Source of the DNA: Candidatus Komeilibacteria bacterium RIFCSPLOWO2_02_FULL_48_11
Lineage (GTDB): Bacteria > Patescibacteriota > Patescibacteriia > UBA2169
Direction of reading: 5' to 3'
Assembly: GCA_001818435.1 (NCBI GenBank)
Contig: MHKO01000013.1
Coordinates: 1,070-8,653 of the forward strand
Length of the DNA: 7,584 nucleotides
Numbering within the stretch: the first letter of the stretch is position 1; the number at the start of each line of letters is the position of its first letter. Of this stretch, positions 1 to 6,537 are shown in pieces. The position numbers were made by a program, and so were the translations under genes. The notes beneath the pieces are model-generated. The model did no database searches, had not been told where the DNA came from, and saw nothing but the letters and a program-made list of their open reading frames with translations.

Positions 1-525
1 GCCATGAGTTTTAATATACTCCTCCACCCATTCCAAGGTGGTGTACCATTTACCGGCTTTCTTTTTGCCTTGAAGTTTGCCTTGCCTGATGCGCAAGGAA
101 AGATAAGCCGCGCTGTACGGAGAAACTTCAGCCGCCTCTTGCAGAGAAAGAAAATTGTCATTGCGAGGGAGTGTACTCGCGACCGTGGCAATCCCAGAAT
201 CAGCCGCGGGATTGCTTCGCTCCGCTGGCGCTGCGCTCGCAATGACACGCGAAGATGCGACTGGTTGTGGTTGTGCTTCGGGCTTTAATTCTTCCGTCTT
301 GAAACTTGTAACTTGAACCTCGAAACTTTCATTCATCGCCTCCATCTGGTTATTCAGCCAAACCACATACTCATTCACCCACTCCATAGTGGTGTACCAA
401 ACCCCATCTTTTTGGACGGCTTTTAACCGGCCCCTGCCAGCGAGTAACGCCAAATACTCCGTTGTGTACGGAGTCAAGGGAGCTATCTCAGAAAGTGGAA
501 TGTATTTTTGTTTTTGTTCTGCCAT
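1..525 (-). CDS. Tandem excisionase/MerR-like HTH protein, C-terminus beyond the left edge
   Basis: Read on the minus strand from ATG at 523-525, the frame stays open for 175 codons to base 1, so the C-terminus is missing. Two homologous helix-turn-helix modules are visible at about residues 8-57 and 125-172. Each has an LSEIAPLTPY- or LSLQEAAEVSPY-like start, a YL.L..R.G+L recognition segment and a WYTT.EWV.EY end. This pattern resembles the HTH_17/excisionase-type DNA-binding fold. The modules are also similar at DNA level (25-48 against 376-399, 21 of 24 bases). The linker between them (about 58-124) is low complexity, and residues 93-124 are encoded by a palindromic element at 156-247. 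A promoter lies just upstream (549-578), with TCGATA repeats on both sides, so autoregulation is plausible but inferred. No strong ribosome-binding site is present. Whether a membrane or effector domain follows cannot be seen. DNA binding is likely; the biological role is unknown. Confidence 0.82.
   Translation of the reverse strand, partial: MAEQKQKYIPLSEIAPLTPYTTEYLALLAGRGRLKAVQKDGVWYTTMEWVNEYVVWLNNQMEAMNESFEVQVTSFKTEELKPEAQPQPVASSRVIASAAPAERSNPAADSGIATVASTLPRNDNFLSLQEAAEVSPYSAAYLSLRIRQGKLQGKKKAGKWYTTLEWVEEYIKTHG
156..247. repeat. 92-bp palindromic element inserted in frame in the HTH gene
   Basis: Perfect 12-bp terminal inverted repeats, TGTCATTGCGAG at 156-167 and CTCGCAATGACA at 236-247, enclose a second inverted repeat, GCAATCCC at 188-195 and GGGATTGC at 208-215. 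The element is read through without a stop and supplies linker residues 93-124 of the minus-strand HTH protein. Its ends resemble those of the other GTCAT-ended palindromes in this window. It is comparable in behaviour, not demonstrated in origin, to Rickettsia palindromic elements. Confidence 0.85.
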
Positions 526-548
526 TTCGATATGGTTCGATACCTTTT

Positions 549-578
549 ATTATACAAGAATTACACTCTTTACGTCCA
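549..578 (-). promoter_or_regulatory. Sigma70-type promoter for the tandem-HTH gene
   Basis: On the minus strand a perfect TATAAT -10 box lies at 554-549. An 18-base spacer separates it from TGGACG at 578-573, which matches TTGACA at 4 of 6 positions. Transcription would begin near 542, giving a leader of only about 17 bases before the ATG at 525. That short leader fits the absence of a Shine-Dalgarno sequence. The HTH gene therefore probably has its own promoter, although it follows the nucleotidyltransferase gene in the same direction. Confidence 0.6.
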
Positions 579-593
579 CTAAATTTAGCCTGA

Positions 594-602
594 TTATCCA
601 CA
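594..602 (+). promoter_or_regulatory. Single consensus DnaA-box match
   Basis: TTATCCACA matches the DnaA-box consensus TTATNCACA exactly and is followed by an A-rich stretch at 604-620. It lies between the HTH promoter and the nucleotidyltransferase stop codon. I found no second box nearby, so this is not good evidence of an origin. It could be a regulatory DnaA site or chance. Confidence 0.3.
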
Positions 603-672
603 GATAAATAAAAAAAGAAACCTATCGACTTGTATCGACGGCTGGGCATGTAAAATCCCAGTGTTTATGCGC

Positions 673-1617
673 TTAAATTATACTGCTCGATACGGTATTT
701 AAACGTCTTTTGAACTCTTGGCCATACTCCTCGCGCCGGTCATGGGTATGGAACTTCAAGATGCCCGGCTCTACCCGCACTCGGGTATCCTTGTTTAAGA
801 GTTCCCAGATTTCGACCGGAAAGGCCCGGCGCTGGAGCCCGGCCGCCGCGAAACCAAAAGGTAGAAGCAGGGACTCAAAAACCAATTTCAAAACCGGACG
901 CCTGGTTTTTAATCTCAAAGCATGGGGTATAACCGGGCAAGAGCCTGGTAAATATCTTGCCAGCCACCCATTGGCTTGCCATAAAGCAGAATAATAACAC
1001 CCGGCATCATAGAGCGGGTACAAAGTCGCAAGCCAAATTGGCAAATACACATCCATCTCTCCTTGCTTGATGGTCTCCAAATTAAGATGCCCGCTGTCCA
1101 CAAAAAAACTCAAGCAGATTTTATCCTTTACCCCGCCCTGGCCGGGCCGGAGGCGCAACAGTTTTAAAATCAGAAGCGAGATTAGCCGCGTCCACCAAGC
1201 GCCGCCCTTTTTGGTGATGATGAACAAATCTATGTCGCTCTCTTGTTGGGCGTTGCTGCAAGAGAGCGAATTGCAAACAGCAATGAACCTGACAAAAGGC
1301 ACCCAGGATAATAATCTTGAGACGTGTTCGGCCAGTTTGTATTTCGGCAAAGAAATTATCAGGCGTTGCGCCCGAGTTCTTATCTTGTGCTCCCGGCCGC
1401 GCAGATAAAAAAAACCGTTTTTAAAACGGATGACAGACTTAAACGGCTCGCCCTCAAATAGCGCCGTGCGCACCTCGCCTAAAGTATAAGAGCGCGCCGG
1501 AGCGCTCTCGCCTAGGCGCAGTAAAAACCGGTGAATCTCCAAAAGAGTCAGGGGATATTCAAAGATGTCAAAATAGACCAAGGCGGATAATATAGATTGC
1601 TCCAATGCAGTTAGCAT
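673..1617 (-). CDS. Winged-HTH plus nucleotidyltransferase-fold domain protein
   Basis: A 314-residue protein starting at ATG 1615-1617. An upstream in-frame ATG at 1665 would add 16 residues, but these are encoded by the repeat arm in the spacer, so the shorter start is preferred. The N-terminus (about 1-75: LSALVYFDIFEYPLTLLEIH and onward) looks like a small winged-helix domain. The middle resembles a Pol beta/MNT-type nucleotidyltransferase core: a variant of the GS motif at N116-S117, then ESDIDLFII at 126-134 with the DxD metal-binding pair D128/D130. The C-terminal third is helical with hydrophobic stretches but no clear signal peptide. I recognise this architecture as a widespread hypothetical family in Patescibacteria, with no known substrate. 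The usual Gly of the first motif is Asn here, so activity may be reduced. It lies downstream of uvrA in the same direction, separated by a 258-base repeat-filled spacer, so co-transcription is uncertain. Confidence 0.8.
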   Translation of the reverse strand: MLTALEQSILSALVYFDIFEYPLTLLEIHRFLLRLGESAPARSYTLGEVRTALFEGEPFKSVIRFKNGFFYLRGREHKIRTRAQRLIISLPKYKLAEHVSRLLSWVPFVRFIAVCNSLSCSNAQQESDIDLFIITKKGGAWWTRLISLLILKLLRLRPGQGGVKDKICLSFFVDSGHLNLETIKQGEMDVYLPIWLATLYPLYDAGCYYSALWQANGWLARYLPGSCPVIPHALRLKTRRPVLKLVFESLLLPFGFAAAGLQRRAFPVEIWELLNKDTRVRVEPGILKFHTHDRREEYGQEFKRRLNTVSSSII

Positions 1618-1621
1618 AGTC

Positions 1622-1871
1622 TTGAATTTCCAAATTCCAATTTCCAAGTTCCAGTAAATTTCCAATCACCAAAATCCAAACCGTCATTCCGACCGACCCG
1701 CCGTACTTGGCGGGGAGTGGAGGCCAGCCAGAGGCTGGTCAGCCTTTGGCCGAAATCTCGTGGGTAACCGATGAGATCCCTCGACTCCGCTTCGCTCCGC
1801 TCGGGATGACGGCTATAAAATTTGAAATTTGGATTTTTACTGGAAATTGGAAATTGGTTATTGGAAATTCT
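1622..1871. repeat. Nested inverted repeat filling the uvrA to nucleotidyltransferase spacer (outer arms)
   Basis: The left arm (about 1622-1665) and the complement of the right arm (about 1871-1828) align over about 44 bases with roughly seven mismatches. Both are built of AATTTCCAA/AATTCCAA units and include a shared TTCCAGTAAA. The arms flank the GC-richer palindrome at 1681-1812, giving a hairpin of about 250 bp. They fill nearly the whole spacer: uvrA stops at 1876, and the nucleotidyltransferase ATG is at 1617. Transcribed RNA could fold strongly here, which may separate the two genes' expression. Confidence 0.8.
1681..1812. repeat. 132-bp palindromic element, inner part of the nested repeat
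   Basis: The ends CCGTCATTCCGA (1681-1692) and TCGGGATGACGG (1801-1812) pair over 12 bases with one G-U. Inside are two strong hairpins: CCCGCC/GGCGGG at 1697-1714, and an 8-bp stem, GGCCAGCC with GGCTGGTC, at 1722-1740. The termini match those of the 27-bp hairpin at 6503-6529. No transposase ORF is present, so it would be non-autonomous. Confidence 0.85.
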
Positions 1872-1875
1872 AATA

Positions 1876-4740
<2,865 letters not shown>

Positions 4741-4750
4741 AATAAATAGT

Positions 4751-4909
4751 TGTCATCTCGAACCCTAATCTAAATAAAATTTTATAAAATGGACGCCTAT
4801 TAGCAATGGGGGCTTTAAAACATGAGTAGTGATGCAGGGTGAGGAGATCCCATGGCAATCGCAATTAATGAGGGGATCTCCTCTCCGCCCTGGGCGGATC
4901 GAGATGACA
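4751..4909. repeat. 159-bp palindromic element between divergent uvrA and uvrC
   Basis: Terminal arms 4751-4764 and 4896-4909 pair at 13 of 14 positions, starting TGTCATCTCGA. Inside are an 11-bp inverted repeat, GAGGAGATCCC (4841-4851) with GGGATCTCCTC (4873-4883), and an odd palindrome, TCCGCCC-T-GGGCGGA, at 4884-4898. The stretch 4765-4840 is AT-rich and not clearly palindromic. With only 10 bases between the element and the uvrA ATG, the uvrA leader and probably its promoter lie within it. A weak -10 candidate, TATAAA on the minus strand, is at 4786-4781. An alternative is two partly overlapping elements around an older promoter region. Confidence 0.75.
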
Positions 4910-4920
4910 GCAAAAAAAAA

Positions 4921-4969
4921 TAGCACAAGCATTATACACAAAATTAGCCCGCTCTTCAAGTCTGTGCTA
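4921..4969 (+). promoter_or_regulatory. Possible leader hairpin upstream of uvrC
   Basis: TAGCACA at 4921-4927 and TGTGCTA at 4963-4969 can form a 7-bp stem with a 35-base loop, ending 10 bases before the uvrC ATG. It could hold the translation start region in a structure. There is no Shine-Dalgarno. A weak -10-like TATACA lies in the loop at 4933-4938 without a good -35 box. If that is the promoter, the left arm would not be transcribed and the hairpin would be irrelevant. Confidence 0.25.
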
Positions 4970-4979
4970 GCATCAAAAT

Positions 4980-6317
4980 ATGAATATCCAAGAAACCATC
5001 AAAAAACTGCCTCTTTCTCCTGGTATTTATATTTTCAAAGATAAAGCCGGCGTGGTTTTGTACGTGGGCAAAGCCAAGAATTTGCGAGCCCGGGTTCGGT
5101 CATATTTCAACAAGACAACAGAACTTTCGTTGGCAAAACAGGATATGGTAAGGAGAATCGCGGACATAGAAACAGTGCCCGCTCCCACGGAAAATGAGGC
5201 CCTGATTCTGGAGGCTATGCGGATTAAAAAACACAAGCCGCCTTACAACATCGTGCTTAAGGACGACAAGGATTACAGTTTTATAAAGATTGACTACAAA
5301 GAGGAATATCCGACCGTGACCATTATCCGCAGGCCAAGGATTGGCAAAGGTGGCAAGAGGCAACCCAAGTTTTTTGGCCCTTTTACCTCGGCCTATGCTT
5401 TGAATGAAAATCTGCGGTTCTTGCGCCGGATTTTTCCGTATCGCAAACGAGCCAAAAACCCGACAAAATTTGAATATGACCTGCTGAAAAAACGCTCCAT
5501 CGGCCCGGTGCCGCAAACGCGAGGGGAGTATCTGGCTATGATAAAGCGCTTGGAAAAAATCATTGACGGTCACACCGCGTCCGTAAAAAGAGACCTGAAA
5601 AAAAGAATGCAAGCGCTCGCACGCGATAAGCAGTATGAAATTGCGGCCAAGATTCGAGACCAGATAAGATGGCTGGACATTTTTGTTAATCACCAAAAAG
5701 TCGTTTCAGCCAAAGAATACCTAGAACAATCAGTTTCTCTGTCCGCGTCTCTTAGTCAACTCCAAGCCGCTTTGGGACTCAAAGAATTACCTAAACGCAT
5801 TGAGGGTTATGATATTGCCAATATCCAAGGCCAATGGTCAGTAGGCTCCATGGTTGTTTTTACCAATGCCGAGCCGGATAAAAACGAATACCGCAAGTTC
5901 AAGATTCGGACAGTTGCCGGGACCAACGACTTCGCCATGCTAGCCGAAGTCTTAAAACGCCGGTTTGCCAAAACTGGCTGGCCCAAACCAGATTTGGTTT
6001 TATTGGATGGCGGCAAAGGGCAGCTGTCAACTGTACTCCAAGCCCTACTTTCACGTCATCCTGAACGAAGTGAAGGATCTCGTGGATTATCGATGAGATT
6101 CTTCGCTGACGCTCAGAATGACGGATTAACGCCGCACCAATTCATCTCTCTAGCCAAACGCGCCGAGGAGGTGTTTCAAGGCAAAGAGTTGAAACAAATC
6201 AACCTCTCCCCTGTCTCTCCGGCCTCGCGCTTGCTTCAACGAATCCGCGACGAAGCCCACCGGTTCGCGCAGAGGTATTATCACACCCTGCACTCAAAAT
6301 CAATCAAAAGAACTTAA
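4980..6317 (+). CDS. uvrC: UvrABC excinuclease subunit C (UvrC), short cysteine-free form
   Basis: UvrC makes the 3' and 5' incisions beside a lesion marked by UvrB. The N-terminal GIY-YIG nuclease is at about 11-95 (PGIYIFKD, VLYVGKAKNLRARVRSYF, with the ENEALILE glutamate at 73). The UVR/UvrB-binding segment is at about 188-235. The RNase H-like endonuclease follows, with all expected catalytic residues: D278 (RIEGYDIANIQG), D317 (GTNDFAML), D343 (LLDGGKGQLS) and H427 (RDEAHRFA). Three departures are notable. The protein ends at residue 445, just after the endonuclease core, whereas typical UvrC is about 600 residues with a C-terminal (HhH)2 domain. It has no cysteine, so the iron-sulfur ligands near 155-178 are absent. 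About 23 extra residues near 358-382 come from a palindromic element at 6054-6123, between D343 and H427. The start is set by the canonical N-terminus; no Shine-Dalgarno is seen. Confidence 0.95.
   Translation: MNIQETIKKLPLSPGIYIFKDKAGVVLYVGKAKNLRARVRSYFNKTTELSLAKQDMVRRIADIETVPAPTENEALILEAMRIKKHKPPYNIVLKDDKDYSFIKIDYKEEYPTVTIIRRPRIGKGGKRQPKFFGPFTSAYALNENLRFLRRIFPYRKRAKNPTKFEYDLLKKRSIGPVPQTRGEYLAMIKRLEKIIDGHTASVKRDLKKRMQALARDKQYEIAAKIRDQIRWLDIFVNHQKVVSAKEYLEQSVSLSASLSQLQAALGLKELPKRIEGYDIANIQGQWSVGSMVVFTNAEPDKNEYRKFKIRTVAGTNDFAMLAEVLKRRFAKTGWPKPDLVLLDGGKGQLSTVLQALLSRHPERSEGSRGLSMRFFADAQNDGLTPHQFISLAKRAEEVFQGKELKQINLSPVSPASRLLQRIRDEAHRFAQRYYHTLHSKSIKRT
6054..6123. repeat. 70-bp palindromic element inserted in frame in uvrC
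   Basis: CGTCATCCTGA (6054-6064) and TCAGAATGACG (6113-6123) are terminal inverted repeats with one G-U pair. Sub-repeats GAACGAAGTGAAGGATCTC and GAGATTCTTCGC also partly pair. Read in the uvrC frame it gives a RHPERSEGSRG-type segment followed by FADAQND, with no stop. Compared with ordinary UvrC, the stretch between GQLS and ISLAKR is about 23 residues (69 bases) longer, matching the element's length. Confidence 0.88.
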
Positions 6318-6328
6318 CTTCTTCTGTC

Positions 6329-6349
6329 ATTCCGGCCTTGAGCCGGAAT
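6329..6349. repeat. Short hairpin just after uvrC, reduced palindromic repeat
   Basis: ATTCCGGC (6329-6336) and GCCGGAAT (6342-6349) form a perfect 8-bp stem with a 5-base loop, starting 11 bases after the uvrC stop. It is preceded by TGTC, giving the same TGTCATTCCG start as other elements here. It has terminator-like position but no following T-run, so termination is uncertain. Confidence 0.6.
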
Positions 6350-6373
6350 CCAGAAATAAAACAAAAGATAGAT

Positions 6374-6493
6374 ATGAAACAAAATACTACCCGTGCTGAA
6401 AAGCGGGAACAAAAAAAGCGCAACGCGCGCAAGATGAAAGTAAGTGGTGCCAGCGTCAAAAAACTGCGCCAATTGCAAATCAAAAAAATATAA
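6374..6493 (+). CDS. Small very basic hypothetical protein, 39 residues
   Basis: ATG at 6374-6376 to TAA at 6491-6493. The protein has 10 Lys and 5 Arg against 2 Glu, a net charge near +13. The first half is a charged helix-like stretch (AEKREQKKRNARK) followed by KMKVSGASVKKLRQL. I associate this KM+VSG.S...L pattern with small uncharacterised proteins in Parcubacteria genomes, but from memory only. Such a composition suits nucleic-acid or ribosome binding, which is inference. It lies 56 bases after uvrC in the same direction and could be co-transcribed, though a hairpin at 6329-6349 intervenes. No good ribosome-binding site is visible, as for the other genes here. The chance that this is a random ORF is real because it is short; the A/G-rich coding pattern and neat fit between genes favour it being real. 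Confidence 0.55.
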   Translation: MKQNTTRAEKREQKKRNARKMKVSGASVKKLRQLQIKKI

Positions 6494-6502
6494 CCTGCGT
6501 AA

Positions 6503-6529
6503 TGTCATTCCGACCCCCTCGGGATGACA
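6503..6529. terminator. 27-bp minimal palindromic element, possible bidirectional terminator
   Basis: TGTCATTCCGA (6503-6513), a 5-base CCCCC loop and TCGGGATGACA (6519-6529) form an 11-bp stem with one G-U. It lies between the convergent stops of the small basic ORF (6493) and the AarF-like gene (6538), where a shared terminator would be expected. No T-run follows directly on either strand. Its ends match those of the 132-bp element at 1681-1812, so it reads as a core-deleted or minimal form. Confidence 0.5.
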
Positions 6530-6537
6530 AACAGAGC

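Larger units (their letters stand above)
526..692. promoter_or_regulatory. TCGATA hexamer array around the HTH-gene promoter (candidate operator)
   Basis: Five copies of TCGATA or its complement TATCGA lie in 167 bases. Plus-orientation copies are at 527-532, 537-542 and 687-692; minus-orientation copies are at 623-628 and 633-638. The first two and the minus pair each have a 10-base period, about one helical turn, and the two pairs are inverted relative to each other. One pair covers the predicted transcription start and leader, and the other lies 45-60 bases upstream of the -35 box. I noticed only one other copy in the window, inside the uvrC palindrome. The layout suggests a binding array for a regulator, possibly the tandem-HTH protein itself. 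Confidence 0.5.

Noticed and set aside
4..288. Plus-strand 94-codon ORF at the left end.
   Set aside because: It is antisense to the tandem-HTH gene, and its sequence is largely the palindromic repeat; the minus-strand frame has recognisable repeated domains.
601..661. Rho-independent terminator after the nucleotidyltransferase gene (CTGGG/CCCAG hairpin at 642-661, minus-strand T-run at 616-610).
   Set aside because: The stem is only 5 bp with a 10-base loop, and the T-run begins about 25 bases after it, too far for a classic terminator.
1618..1665. Upstream ATG giving a 330-residue nucleotidyltransferase.
   Set aside because: The extra 16 residues come from the TTTCCAA-type repeat arm; the conserved domain begins right after the ATG at 1617.
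4765..4959. Minus-strand 64-codon ORF in the uvrA/uvrC intergenic region.
   Set aside because: It is composed mostly of the 159-bp palindromic element and overlaps the likely promoters of both genes.
4741..4979. LexA/SOS operator controlling uvrA and uvrC.
   Set aside because: No CTGT-N8-ACAG or CGAAC-N4-GTTCG pattern was found; the inverted repeats belong to the GTCAT-ended element.
6314..6508. Minus-strand 64-codon ORF across the small basic gene.
   Set aside because: It is antisense to the basic ORF and runs through two hairpins, with no recognisable domain.
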